Part shown: positions 45,482-56,926 of the stretch, in pieces
How the letters are laid out: every line of letters starts with the position of its first letter
How positions within the stretch are numbered: the stretch's first letter is position 1
Source: Kappaphycus alvarezii
Taxonomy: Eukaryota; Rhodophyta; Florideophyceae; Gigartinales; Solieriaceae
DNA: 64,000 bases
NCBI GenBank assembly: GCA_002205965.3
Contig: NADL03000758.1
Location: 992,001 to 1,056,000, forward strand
Direction: 5' to 3'
Notes under the pieces: generated by a model
The model's database searches: none
What the model saw: only the letters and a program-made list of their open reading frames with translations
What the model was told of the DNA's origin: nothing
Made by a program: the position numbers and the translations under genes

Positions 45482-48400
45482 ATGGCCCACCAGAATGGGT
45501 CCACCCCACCTCCTCTGTCCCCCGCTGCTCAGCAAATGCACGACATTCTCGCTCGCTTACAGAGTCCAGACAACACTCTCCGTAATGCTGCCGAGAACGA
45601 ATATAACCAAGCCGTCAAACAGAAGGGTCTCTGCTTAGATGCCCTCTCCACCCTTGCTGCTTGTGTTGGCGTCGATGAAGTTGTTCGTGCAACAGCTGCC
45701 GTCCTTCTTCGTCGAGGTGCCCAAGATTTATGGGATGGAGCTGATGAGGTGACGCACAACAACGTGAAAACCCGACTTGTGCTTGGTATCAGAGCTGATG
45801 GTCGCAAGGATTTGCGGAAGAAGTTGTGTGATACCATCGCAGTAATCGGCGCCCCTCTCATTGACACCGAACCGTCGAGGTGGCCAGAACTGTTGCCTAC
45901 GCTCTTTGAACTGGGTCGCAGTTCCGTTTCCTACGAGCGTGAAAGTTCTTTATACATCTTTTCTCAGCTTGCTGACTTCTTAGATCAAAAGGTATTTGCA
46001 CCACATCTGAGCACTTTGAAGGCCGCTTTCCACGCTGGTCTGTCAGATGCTGACTCTGGGTACAGATGGCTGCCCTTCGGGCAACCTGCCGCTTACTCAA
46101 TCTCTTGGAAAGTTATCTCTGTAACGAATTTGTGACTTGGTTCCCTTGATGTTGCACCCTGTGCAACAAGCGGTTACGGCCGGAAATGAGGATGATGCAC
46201 GACAGGCTATTGAGTTGCTTATTGATGTTGTGGAAAGTGAGCCAAAGTTTTGGCGCAAGGATCTTCCCGCGGTTTGCACACTTATGCTAAATGTAGCATC
46301 AAACACAGACTTGAGCGACGACACAAACACACGTCAGATGGCCTTGGAATTTTTGGTCTCAGTAGCAGAAAAACTCCCAAGTCAGTGTCGGAAAATGGGC
46401 ACGTTTGTACGAAGTGTCTTCCCGTGGGGTTGCAAATGATGCTGGATCGTGAGGATGATAGTGAGTGGTATGAGCAAGAGGATGAAGAGGACACTTCTGA
46501 ATATACGTTATTCGACTGCGGTCAAGAGAGCTTGGACCGCATCGCAATCGCCCTGGGTGGCAAGGCTGTCTGCCGGTGGCAGAGGCAATCATTCCATCCT
46601 TTCTAGGTAATGAGAATTCATGGGTGCATCGCCATGCCGCACTCTTGGCCATTTCTCAAATCGGCGAAGGCTGTCAAAAGCAGATTGAGGCTAAGTTGGG
46701 GGATGTTATCGAGCTTGCGTTGAACCGCTTTGGAGATCCGCACCCAAGGGTACGGTGGGCCGCCATTAACTGCATCGGACAAATGTGTACTGACTTCGGC
46801 CCCCGAATCCAAAAGGAGTTTCATTCACGCATCGTTTCACATTTGATAGCTGTGATGGATGATGCCGGGAATCCTCGTGTGCAGAGTCATGCGCTGCTGC
46901 CGTAATTAATTTTTGTGATGAGGCCACTCCAGGTGTTAGGGCCATATCTTGACGCCTTACTTGGGAAGTTACAAGGCTTGCTACACTCGCCGCACCGTAT
47001 AACACAAGAGCAAGCGGTTACTGCGATTGCAGCTGTCGCAGACTCTGCAGAGACCCAGTTCGTGAAATATTACGACTGGTTCATGCCCCGGCTAAAGCAA
47101 GTTTTGCGTGCCGCAGCAGGTCGCAAAGAATTGAGAAGGTTACGTGGTAAGGTAATGGAGTGTATATCCCTTGTAGGCTTGAGCGTTGGCCCTCAGAAGT
47201 TCGGGCCGGATGCTGCGGAGGTTATGAACATGCTGTCCAAACTGCTGCAGCTCAGAGTGAGGATCCAGACGATCCTCAGGGTTTCTACTTGATGCAAGCG
47301 TATGCGAGATTTGCCGGTGCTTGAATGAAGGATTTTATCCAGTACTTGCCTCATGTCATGCCGGGCCTGCTAGAGGCTGCGCGTCAAAAACCAGATGTTC
47401 AAGTAAGAGAGTTGAAAGAGGATGAGGAGCCGGGGATTCTGTGGACGGATACGAGACAGTGACCATTGGTGACAAAAAACTGAGCATTCGCACCTCAATG
47501 CTTGAGGACAAGGCCGTCGCATGCTACCATGCTGCCTGCCTGCTTCATTGCGGAACTTCCGAGGTGGCTTTTATGATTACGTCCAACCGTCACTCAATTG
47601 ATGGTCCCTCTTCTCAAGTTTTTCTACCATGATGAATGTCGCACAGCTGCAGCTAACTGCCTCCCGGATTAGTAAGAGGTGTCATGGAATCAAACAAAGA
47701 TCCTACTGGTTCTCAAGTACTCAGCCTCGTACAGTACATGATGCCGCAGCTCTTGGATGCGATCAAAGGGGAGCCGGACGTTGAGGTACTGGTACACATG
47801 GTCGATGCTCTTGCCCAGGTGGCTGGCATGATCGGGCCTCCAGCCATCCCGCAGGATTAATGACATCTGCTGCGACAGCGATATCCATGATTCTGCTTGA
47901 GAGTGAGGCAAGGAATATTGAACGTGACCAGCAAGCGGAGCAAGAGGATTGGGATGAGGAAGCCCAAGAAGAAGCTGAAGTTGAGGAGGTCAAAGAAGAG
48001 GAACTCCTCTCCCGGATTGCCACCGCAACAGGTGCACTCTTGAGGATGCATTCTAGTGCGGGTTTCGTTCACGCATTTAAGACCCCGATAAGCTCAGCGA
48101 AGGATCTGAGGCAGTCTCTACAATGCAGATATTCTGGCTACGTATGCAAGCCAGTAGGCCGGGTATGAAAGACAGGCTGCACTGTGTGTTTTTGACGACT
48201 TGATCCTATATGGTGGGCAGGAGGGGTATTAACGTAATTTCCGTCGCGTTTTCCGGCAATGAAAGCATATTCTTATGATACGATCCCGGAGGTTCGACAG
48301 GCTGCATTATTCGGAGTGGGTGTTTGTGCCCAAGTTGGTGGAGATACCTTTGCTGCCAAGTGGCGGAGTCAGTGTCCTTAGCGACTTGGAGAGAGTGATT

Positions 48401-48832
48401 CGAGATCCAAACGCACGACTGAACAAGCAGAATCCGCAACAGACAACGCAATATCAGCATTGCTGAAGATTATGGAATTCCAGCCGAACTTGATGGGCGA
48501 CGAAGGTCTTTCCTACGGAAACCTTATTCTGGATTATCTGCCGGCCAAGGCAGATAAGTCTGAGGCCATTGTTATCCACGCGGCTTTGGTGCGATTTGTT
48601 CAAAACGCCGACCCTAGGATAATGGGCGAAATTTGTCTAATCTGCCGAAGATTTTATCCGTCTTCATATCAGTTATAGGGACGCAGTTGATTGACGAACA
48701 GTACGCGAGAATGGCTGCGGAGGTCATTCGGGGTATGCAAACCAAGTATCACCAGAGCTTTTGCGTGGAGCCATGGCGCTTTTATCAGAAGAGCAGAGGC
48801 AAAAACTCCAAGCAGTTGTGATGGCCGGGTAG
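45482..48832 (+). CDS. Importin-5 / karyopherin beta-3, frameshifted
   Basis: Nuclear import receptor of the importin-beta superfamily (IPO5/Kap121), built of HEAT repeats and controlled by Ran-GTP. ATG in ACCACCATGG. N-terminus MAHQNGSTPPPLSPAAQQ, then ILARLQSPDNTLRNAAE, the usual importin start, and the LRRGAQDLWDG and LPTLFELG repeats. The middle has DREDDSEWYEQEDEEDTSEY and HRHAALLAISQIGEGC; later FGPDAAEVMNMLSK and an acidic loop (EQEDWDEEAQEEAEVEEV). The end is ADPRIMG ... LPKILSVF ... EEQRQKLQAVVMAG with TAG at 48830-48832. At least eight single-base breaks occur. With these removed it is about 1,100 residues, the full family length, in one exon. Confidence 0.9.
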
Positions 48833-48919
48833 AAACTCTGGCTCGACGGATAGAACACCGGATACTTTTCGGGGAAGGTGACGGTACTAAGCTAGGACCT
48901 TTTGGCTAGGAGTAAAATA

Positions 48920-50010
48920 TTAAATAGAACCGAAGGTTATGAATGTGCATAGTCGTGAATCACGAATGACCTGGTGATGCGTTCTGTTTGTGATTCTCTG
49001 CGTGAATTGTCTGCAACACCAAGCCCATGGTTTTGATGGTGCGGACACTAGTTCGTAATGATCACAATCAAACAATCTGTATTCCCATTTTCCGCTACCG
49101 TTTGAGACCAATTTCATTCGCTCAAAAAGCCGGTGAACTACAGCGTGTGGGACATCAACGTCACGAATGACCTGGTGATGCGTTCTGTTTGTGATTCTCT
49201 GCGTGAATTGTCTTGCAACACCCAAGCCCATGGTTTTGATGGTGCGGACACTAGTTTCGTAATGATCACAATCAAACAATCTGTATTCCCATTTTCCGCT
49301 ACCGTTTGAGACCAATTTCATTCGCTCAAAAAGCCGGTGAACTACGCGTGTGGGACATCAACGTCACGCAAACCCGACACAAGCGTGACATTCAAATGCC
49401 GTAGTCTGTCGATCATGTCCATTGGGCAGCGCATTTGTACTTTTCGGGGATATCGTTTGGATTGCCACCCATGTACCTCTGGACCGCTTCGCCGTCATCG
49501 CTTAGTCTGAGACTCACTGCCTCGCGTAAATCTGCAACAGGTGCCAGTGCAAATGTGCGGGTTGGAAGCATTCCGCCAGATGCCTGCTCTTGCGCAGCGA
49601 GCCAGAGTGCAAGGGTGCCCCCCGCGGAATGACCCAAAACGAAAAACGCAGTCTGTTTTATATCGGGGCGTTGGGTAACAAGACGATAGGCGGCGAGGAC
49701 ATCTTGGTTTGTGCCGGGATAACCCCAGCCGGGAGCGTCTGAGCGTCGGTATTCTACCTCGGAACCATGTTAGTTGAGAGACAGGAGATCTGGGGCCAGG
49801 TCTCAATGGCTTGCTGTGGGCGGATCAATGCCTACTTGGACTTCCAGAAGCCACCGTGAAGGATGACAACGAGGGGGTGCGGGGGCGGCGTGCTCGGCGT
49901 ATATAGAAAGACGAACTGTGAAGTGTCGGGGCCGTATGGAATCCGTAGAGGAACGGCACCCATTCGAGCGAAGGATGGTGACACGTACTGGAGTGGAGAA
50001 TTGTGTGTCG
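48920..50010 (-). CDS. Alpha/beta hydrolase with tandemly duplicated C-terminus
   Basis: Order along the minus strand: RMGAVPLRIPYGPD, oxyanion motif VVILHGGFWKSK, EVEYRRSDAPGWGYPGTNQD, nucleophile elbow LGHSAGGTLALWLAA (Ser), FALAPVADLREA, YMGGNP, and FDCDHYELVS, where the His completes the triad. HGG(F/W), GHSAGG and the wording in between fit the kynurenine formamidase/esterase branch. The C-terminal 67 codons with RDVDVPHAVVHRLFERMK and the His occur twice in direct tandem (48961-49364) in one open frame, giving two candidate catalytic His. Frame breaks near 49640, 49760 and 49835. The start is uncertain (ATG 49963 or upstream). Substrate unknown. Confidence 0.75.
48961..49364. repeat. 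Tandem duplication, two copies of about 202 bp
   Basis: 48961-49161 and 49162-49364. Aligned by eye, the copies differ by four single-base indels and no substitution. Lies in the 3' part of the hydrolase gene. Confidence 0.9.
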
Positions 50011-50181
50011 TGTAGAAAATTGACTTTTTAAGGTAATTTCATTTTTGACATATTTGTGCAGGGGATTTTGGACCATTAATCGGCTTCAATCTCCGCACCA
50101 TTCACTGCGCACTTTGGTGTCGTTTTTCCATCTGCAACTGTAGCAGAGTGCGTTGCGAGTCGCTCAATTCCAGTCTGCAAC

Positions 50182-51706
50182 ATGTTGCAACTTTCCGTAC
50201 CACAGCTTCAGCGGTTTGCGTTTGTGCCATGCGGACTTGGCGTCTCGGCCGACCGGGCGTGGTTGTCCAGCAATAACTCGGACTATTGCAGGGCACGCTC
50301 ACAGTCACGCCTTTGTCGGATCCATGCTACCCGACAAGGTCGCGGGCCAAACATGGGCCAATTTTGCAGCCCGCAATGCTCATCAGCGACGTCATCATCG
50401 AAGGCGGGGTCCCTTTTCACGTGGCTGAGCGAGAATGGGGCCAAAGTAGCGAAACAAGTCAACGGCAGGCCTCGAGATGGTCGACGCAAGCTTGGTGTTT
50501 GCCTGAACGGCGGCATTGTCAAAGGGGACACAAGTTGCGGTTCTGCCGAATGTGTATACCTGACATCGCGTTGTGCAAAGGCGGCATTGCAAGGCGAGGT
50601 AGCGGGATTGCAGAGATGGACGGGGCGGGGGAGCTATCGATGCGAGTTGGCTTGCGTTGCAAGTAGTGTACGAGCGGTGCAAGGGGGAGGAGTAGGTACG
50701 CGAGGTTGATAGATTCGCTGCCGGGGATGGGGTGGTGGACTCGTTGGGATTGTGGAGTGAGGTGGAGTTGGAGTGGTTGACGGGGTGTGGTGTGAAGGGA
50801 CGTGCGGAGGAGGTGCGGGAGGGGGTTGCGGAGGAGTGGGGGATTTTGTTGGACAGGGGATTGGTTGGCAAGTTGATGGGCGGGGTGGGGAGGAAGGGTT
50901 GGAGCTGTATCGGTGGGGGGTGGGGGGTGGATGAACGGGGGGTTGAATGTGGGTGGGGAGATTGTGGTGGGGCCTGTGGTGGGCAGTGTGTGGTTGGGGG
51001 CTGGGAAGAGGAATGCAAGGGTGGAGGTGGTGACGACGGGGTTGTTGAGGAATAAGAGGATGGTGAGGGTTGTGTTGAGAGGGATGTTGGGGAAGGGAGG
51101 AGATTTGTTTGGGGGTTGGGGGGTGGGGAATGCGGATTTGTTGTTGGAGAGGGGGTTTGTGGTGAGAGGAGGAGGGGGCGGATATGGTGGAGATGTGTTT
51201 TGCGTTGACTAGGATGGATAGGTTTTATGAGGATAAGATAGATTGTGGTTGAGCAGTTTGCGGAGGGTGGGAGAGGGAGGGGGATGTGATGAGGTTTGAG
51301 TTGCGTGATGAGGCGAGGGGGTGTGGACGGCGCCGGAGGGGATGGAGGCGTTTGTGCGGCTGGTTTGTTTAGGAGGGACGGATGCGTTTCTATTGGAGGC
51401 GGTGTTTCGGAATGAGGTGTGGGGCCATATGCAACTGGCGGTGAGTGCGGAGAATGAAAAGCGATGTGCGACTTGGTGGTTGGGGCATGTGAGGACGCGT
51501 TGGAGGGATATGACGGGTGCGGGTGCGGGGAGGCGAGGATGAGGCCGGGAGGGCAAGGGCGGCTATGGCGGAACGGATTGTTGGGCTGAAAGAGGATTTT
51601 GCAGAGGGTGGCAAGGCGTATAGAGACGGCCAACTCGTTGGATGCGTTGGAGTACTATGCGGAGAGGAGATTGAATGCGCTTGACCTTGCTGAGACCTGT
51701 GGATGA
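50182..51706 (+). CDS. SET-domain protein, Rubisco LSMT-like, frameshifted
   Basis: Lysine methyltransferase of the LSMT/SETD3 type. LFTWLSENGAKVAKQV matches the usual start of the SET region. The insert has WSEVELEWLTG ... EEVREGVAEEWGIL. The SET C-terminal part reads VGNADLLLERGFVV (NxxLLLxYGF motif). The C-terminal Rubisco-LSMT substrate-binding domain shows MEAFVRLVCLGGTDAFL, LAVSAENEKRC and, at the end, SLDALEYYAERRLNAL with TGA 51704-51706. Gly-rich stretches around 50880-51190 are hard to frame, and several indels are needed. The first 80 codons could be a plastid leader; the start is uncertain. Likely targets are organelle or ribosomal proteins, by family. Confidence 0.7.
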
Positions 51707-53211
51707 GTGCGAGATTGTCGACTCGGACAGTGGTGCGCGTGGCCGCGCGTTTGATGAGAATTACTATTAGGATGATGGTGCTGAGTACGAGATGTGCACA
51801 GGGGTCGGAGTACTACTTCAGTACGATGGGTAGGGCTGGCGTACAGGGAGATGTCGAGAAATGATGCAAGTAGTGTACGTCAACGCTATAATGAACGGTT
51901 TGAGAAAAAGTAGACGCCGCGTGCGAAAGGACACGTGGTTTAAAGGGATTGGGTAAAAGTAAGATATCTGTATTACTTGGTGAACTGCAGACAAAGAGAT
52001 TATAGCGCTCCGATTGGTGGAGTAGAATAAGATCTGGACTATAATTGGGCGGCGGTTATTGATGGCTCGCGATGACGTTGGCACATTTTGATGGGGGGCA
52101 GAGATGTCATTTTTATTTATTTTTCAGGGTTGTTCTCAGACAGGCATTGAAGGTAATTTTAGACTGGGCTTTTCTCCATGTACAGGACAGTACAGTATTG
52201 TTGAAATAAGAATGCCCCCCCGAATTTCTTCCAGCCTACGGACAGCAATAATGAATGTGGCATGACACATCCATACACCCAAAAGCTAAACATCCACTTC
52301 ACCCCCACCTATTGGAATCTCCCGCTCTGCTTCGAACAGCCAGTGGCTACCCACCAAGCACCCAAACTCCAAACCGTCCTAATGTCGCACAACGGTTGGC
52401 ACACCGTCCACTGGATCTTTTCTTTCTTTTCCAAACGCTGATTCGCCCCCCCCGCTGCATTTTTCCTCGCGCCAACCTCCTCATTCCGTACACCTTACCC
52501 CCGCTAGCAATGATTCAACAGCACATGGGAGCGCACTCGTTTGTTGCGTGATATGTACGGTAACATGTGTTGTATGGGATACTGCGGCGGTAAGACAGCG
52601 GGGGTGTATTGTGGAGTGCCTTGTTTTTTTTGGAGCAGCAGCGTTTTCCAGGTTGGGGCTCACCGTTTAGCCAGTTGCGAGCATTGAAACTCAGATGGAA
52701 TGGTGGGGGCGGGGTGGGGTGTGTGAATGGTCTCGGCGCATGGAGATGTCATGTCTGATGTAAGCAGTAGGCTTCGAGGGTAGTGTAGGTGCTAGCTAGC
52801 TAGCTGGCTACGAAGCTAGCTACGAAGCATTGGAAATCTATTGGAGATACCGTACTGTACTGTACTGTATATAGTCCCGATGGATTTCTTTGCAATACGT
52901 CAATGGACAAGGCTATTTTGCAGTATATATTTTTTTTAATTTTATTTCCTGGTCTCGTTAGGCGCTAATCCTCTTCGACGGTAGGATGCCCTCTCATTTC
53001 TCATACTCGACAACCGCGTTGCATCACAAGACAAATCTGACTTGTCCCTTTACTCCCCATTACCGTAGGACCTGCACACTCGCTTCTCGCCGCTCGCTTC
53101 TTATCTTTAACCTCCGCCCTCGTCACAACTCTCACCCCTTCCTCGTATCACCTATCGTCTCCATCCGCAATCCCCGCCAATCTCACCCCACCGCATCCCT
53201 CTATTCCCGCC
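51707..53211. other. Spacer of 1.5 kb
   Basis: No gene recognised. Contains repeated GCTAGC units (about 52791-52828) and a TACAGTAC run (52850-52870). A C-rich leader (53000-53211) precedes the C2-protein gene. Confidence 0.4.
52791..52828. repeat. GCTAGC/TAGCTA short repeats
   Basis: GCTAGCTAGCTAGCTGGCTA followed by two CGAAGC-linked GCTAGCTA units, a self-complementary simple repeat. Confidence 0.8.
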
Positions 53212-54638
53212 ATGACCCATCCCCTCCATCTCTCCACACCCGACCGCTACTTTGACCGTCCCTCCACCTCAATCACCAATACGCTCCGTACCTCAAACTC
53301 CTCCCTCCCTTCCTGCCCGCCCTCAAACTCCCAGGCTATCCACCCCATCCGACTCTTCTTCTCCGCCCGCGATCTACCAGAGCCCGACTCCCGTTCCCAC
53401 GCCGCCCTCGCCGTCATCTACTACGCCCAAGAGTCCCCCACCACCTCCTTCCCTCGTTCCAGCTCCGTTTCCGACACTCACGACAACTCCCCTCCACGTC
53501 GAATCTCCACAAAGTCCCTCACCCTCGACAACCTCAAATCCTACCCCTCCACTGCCACCAATCACCATACCGTACCCCCAATCAAACGTGCCTCCTCCCT
53601 TCCTTTGCCCTATATTCGAAAGGCACAGTCTACAGTCCAACGCGCGCCCCATTACGCTGTCAAGCATTTCGCACCCTCCAACCCAGAGCACTTTTCGGCG
53701 AGTGATGGTACCCTCATGCACCGCACCGCCTGGTTTGAGTTGGGCACCACCGATCTGGCCAGGAAGCATGGCCGTGACGTCGAGTTTGCACACAGTTTTG
53801 CATTCAACTACATCCCTCCGTCACACAGCTTTTGCGTGTCGCATTTTACGATGCTACCAGCAAGAAGGTAGAGCGTCATAGACTTATTGGTATCGCTCAA
53901 TGTCGCGTCTCATCCGTTTTTGCCGCAAAGGGTAAGCCATTGTCGTTTCCGTTGCGCTTCTTGCCCCTGTCGGAAAAGGATGCCAAGAGGAGTTCCAAAA
54001 TTCCAGAGGGTACCCTTGTCGTTGCTGCCGAGCAGCTCGTCACCACCCCGGAAAAGTTTCGCCTTGATGTCGAGTGCAACCGCATCTTGCGTGCAAAGTC
54101 TTTGGCCATATCGTCCGTCAAGCGCGTGTTTTACACCATTCATGCCATCTATGATGAAAACCCTCGCTCGGACAAGTGGACACTCATCTTCCGATCTGGG
54201 ACCGTGGAAATGATTCATCGCAAGCGCGACGGTGGTAGCTTGGAGTACAACTACTTTTCCAGTCGGCGACTGATTGCCGCCCCGGGCGTTATCATCGAGG
54301 ATAAGGACGCCAAAGCACGAGAGAGGGCAGACCGAGTTGCGCGCGGTGAATCTGTCACTAGAACATCTAGCACTGGTCTTTTGGGACACGTCAAGAGTGC
54401 CATGGGTATCAGGCAGAAGGAACGATTCTTCTCATTGCCGGGCGCCGATATCTCCCTCGTAGATCCGTCTACGAGACTCAAGCTCTCCTTGTATGAGGAT
54501 AATGGCGTATCGGCAGGGTTTGAATTGATTGCAGATACCGCATTTTGTTTCAAGGACTTGCAATCTTGGAAACTTGGCCAAGCTTCCCCGATTAGGGTTC
54601 ACGCCAACACAGTCGGCAAGGCGCCCTCAAGTACGTAG
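53212..54638 (+). CDS. Copine-like double C2-domain protein, one frameshift
   Basis: ATG in CCGCCATGA. About the first 190 residues are Ser/Pro/Thr-rich but contain a C2-like start (IRLFFSARDLPEPDS) and then TAWFELGTTDLARKHGRDVEF. After one lost base in the CCC run near 53815 the frame continues TQLLRVAFYDATSKKVERHRLIG, the YD-x-(D/S)-S..(L/I)G signature of a C2 domain. A second C2-like unit follows: FRLDVECNRIL, KWTLIFRSGTVE, LSLYEDNG. Copines have C2A-C2B plus a vWA domain. The frame ends at TAG 54636-54638 and no vWA domain is visible, so it is truncated or a plain C2 protein. Expected role: Ca2+-dependent membrane binding. Confidence 0.6.
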
Positions 54639-55780
54639 AGTGCGGCCACGATCCCCGCTACTTTTGTCTCTCACTTTTGATGCAAAGCATGCGATAACGA
54701 CCTCATGGAATGTCGAGGCAAAGTTTCCGTGGACTCTAAAGGGGCCATATGTCCAGAATCTGTAGAACCCTTTTTCAGTGGTAGTGAAAGCATCATCAAT
54801 TTGGTGATAGAAGCGTGATAGCAAACTTAGGATCACACTTGAATGACTCGGAAAACTTTTCGGGGAACGACTGGGTCAAGTAGAACGTTGAAGGTGACCA
54901 TCGCAGCCAGGGCAGCATGTGTTTGTCACGAAGGTGTCAGGGATGATTTGCTCCTGCATATTTTGAAAAGCAGACAAAAGGAGGGTTCCATGGGATTTAG
55001 AATAGACAGGTGTTTTGGGCAGTGGTTTTTTTTGTCCAGGTAGGAATCCGACTGCTTGGCAGGAATAGAATGAGGCTCCTTGTGAACCCATGGAGAAGTG
55101 TGAACCTGGGTCTTGGAGTAACCTAAAATCCGTTTGCTGGGAGCCGATTCTGTGAAACAGATTGTAGTACTTTGATGCTGAAACATTCTCAGACAGGAGT
55201 TCAATTCTGGCAAGTAGTCAACAGAACTTGGTGCTGAGAATGTTTTAGCTGAGAATGTTTCAGCATCAAGTTCTGTTGACTACTTGCCAGAATTGAACTC
55301 CTGTCTAGAAAAGGGAAGTCTGAAATGGGCAGATCGACTTCTGTCGCGACCTTTGAGCAAATATCAAGGTCACTTACACATGACAAGGTCAGGGATGACA
55401 AGGTCAGGGATGACAGTTGCGAAGCTCCGCAGCATGCCATGTTTCAATTGAGGAATGGTGACGCTGGTCCTTGTGTCATATCGTGTCCGACATACCACGG
55501 AATCTAATTTCAACATAGTTGCCAGCTGCATAATGTGCCAGTCTTGCAATCATCGAAAATTGCAACTTCTCACGAGGCACAGACAGTTCAAATTCTTTAA
55601 GCAATCTACAATGTGCGAGCGAAAACCTGGGCAGAGCTCTCTCGCTGAAATCTGTTCCTTCTGTGGATCGCCTCTAGACCCACTCTTCGTTCAGCTGGCC
55701 GCTGCTTCACTGCCTGCGAGAAATCAGAATACAGTAGTTGCCAGGTCCTTTGTCATTGAGGAGTGAGAGCAATCACTGCG
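54639..55780. other. Spacer with a large nested inverted repeat
   Basis: A short open piece (54630-54710; KYVECGHDPRYFCLS) could be an extra tail of the C2 protein in another frame. Otherwise no gene. Holds the inverted repeat 55173-55306 and a 15-bp tandem (GACAAGGTCAGGGAT, twice, about 55383-55412). Confidence 0.4.
55173..55306. repeat. Nested inverted repeat with 40-bp and 20-bp perfect arms
   Basis: Arm B 55191-55230 is the exact reverse complement of 55267-55306 (40 bp, loop 36). Arm A 55173-55192 (TGATGCTGAAACATTCTCAG) is the exact reverse complement of 55249-55268, which lies in that loop. The order is A-B-a'-A'-B', not the mirror order of a simple hairpin. Confidence 0.9.
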
Positions 55781-56445
55781 ATGAAGTGTGTTTGTGCTGC
55801 TCGTGCTTATCGTGGTTGTCACAAAGACACTATCGATGCAGATGGAGCTCGGCTTTGGAGAACGCAAGTGCTTCAACGAGGAGGTACCTTTTGATCGCCC
55901 TCTCTTGTTGATTTCCATTGCGCTGCTGGATCGAAACCAATGGAATTAGATCTGTTTGTCACCAACCTGAATGGCCAAGTTTTAGTACACAAATCTGGTC
56001 TATCACATCATCGCACAACGATTGAAGCACCGGAGCTACCAACAAGAGTCTGAATGAATTACCCCACGAAACTAGCGTTTACGACATATCGGTTCTGTGG
56101 ATGCATCAGACAGTACCTGGTCAAGTTGCTGCCGAGGCTCAAAGGAAGATTGAGTTTGAGATTCGAGCTGCCAGCGTGGAGAGCGATACCTCGGGTGCTC
56201 TAAAAGCTAATCACGCAAGTGACACACACGCAGCTATACGTGAGTTAGAGGGTGAGGTCATCGAATTGCTAAGGAAAATGGACACCCTAAACGAAGGGGA
56301 GAACATGTTGACAAGGATGAATGAGAACAATGTCAAGATTCGTTGTTACGCTTGGCTCATTGGCAAGTCTGGTGGTGTTGGCTGTTGGAACCTTGCAGCT
56401 CGAAATTACTCAGGTTATTTGAGGAAAAGGAGGTTGATTCGCTAA
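55781..56445 (+). CDS. p24 family (emp24/GOLD) cargo receptor, first copy
   Basis: ER-Golgi cargo receptor of COPI/COPII vesicles. After the ATG at 55781 (one base slip) comes a signal peptide (VFVLLVLIVVVTKTLS). The GOLD domain starts ELGFGERKCFNEEVPFD and includes LDLFVTNLNGQVLV; the first GOLD Cys is seen. The coiled coil is IRELEGEVIELLRKMDTLN, and the membrane span is LGSLASLVVLAVGTLQL (frame near 56340-56400). The tail ends LRKRRLIR, a basic cytosolic COPI-type tail, with stop TAA 56443-56445. Frame slips occur near 55895, 56040 and 56338. About 220 residues, normal for the family. Confidence 0.8.
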
Positions 56446-56926
56446 CCGCGGGAACTAAGCTGTGTCTAGTCGAAAGATCCGAAGGTAGTAGGGCTGAAGA
56501 TAGAAATTCAATGGATAAAGTACGGTATGAAAGACTGTCAAGCAACTTATCGAGGGGTCGCGAAAAGGTAGTCGGTTGGCCTTGGTTCGCCATCATCCTT
56601 GTACACATCGCCAGTACCAAAAGCTTGTTGCCTTTCGCACATAGTCGAGTGTAATCTCTGAGGGACTGACCCTTCCGGCCTTTTGTCAAAGAAAACTCGA
56701 GAAGCGCGATATCGTGTTTAGTTGGCCCCTGGGTTCAGTTGTAAGTAGACTGCCATTCTGTGCAATATAATCAAGACTGTGCAGCGCAGGTGCAAGGGCT
56801 TTCAAGTAACTGCTCGTTGTCGCCCGTCAGCCCCTTTGACCAAAGTTGCCATGCTTGCTGTGCGAGAAATACCTACATGACTTGGTAATGAATCCCTCTT
56901 CTCGCCCTTCTCCAAGGAAGACCCAA
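56446..56926. other. Spacer between two convergent p24 genes
   Basis: No gene recognised; short overlapping ORFs on both strands only. Confidence 0.4.

Noticed and set aside
50395-51633. A 412-codon minus-strand ORF, the second longest in the window, Pro/Ser/His-rich
   Set aside because: It is the complement of a G-rich coding strand; the plus strand carries SET/LSMT motifs in order. Antisense of Gly codons reads as Pro.
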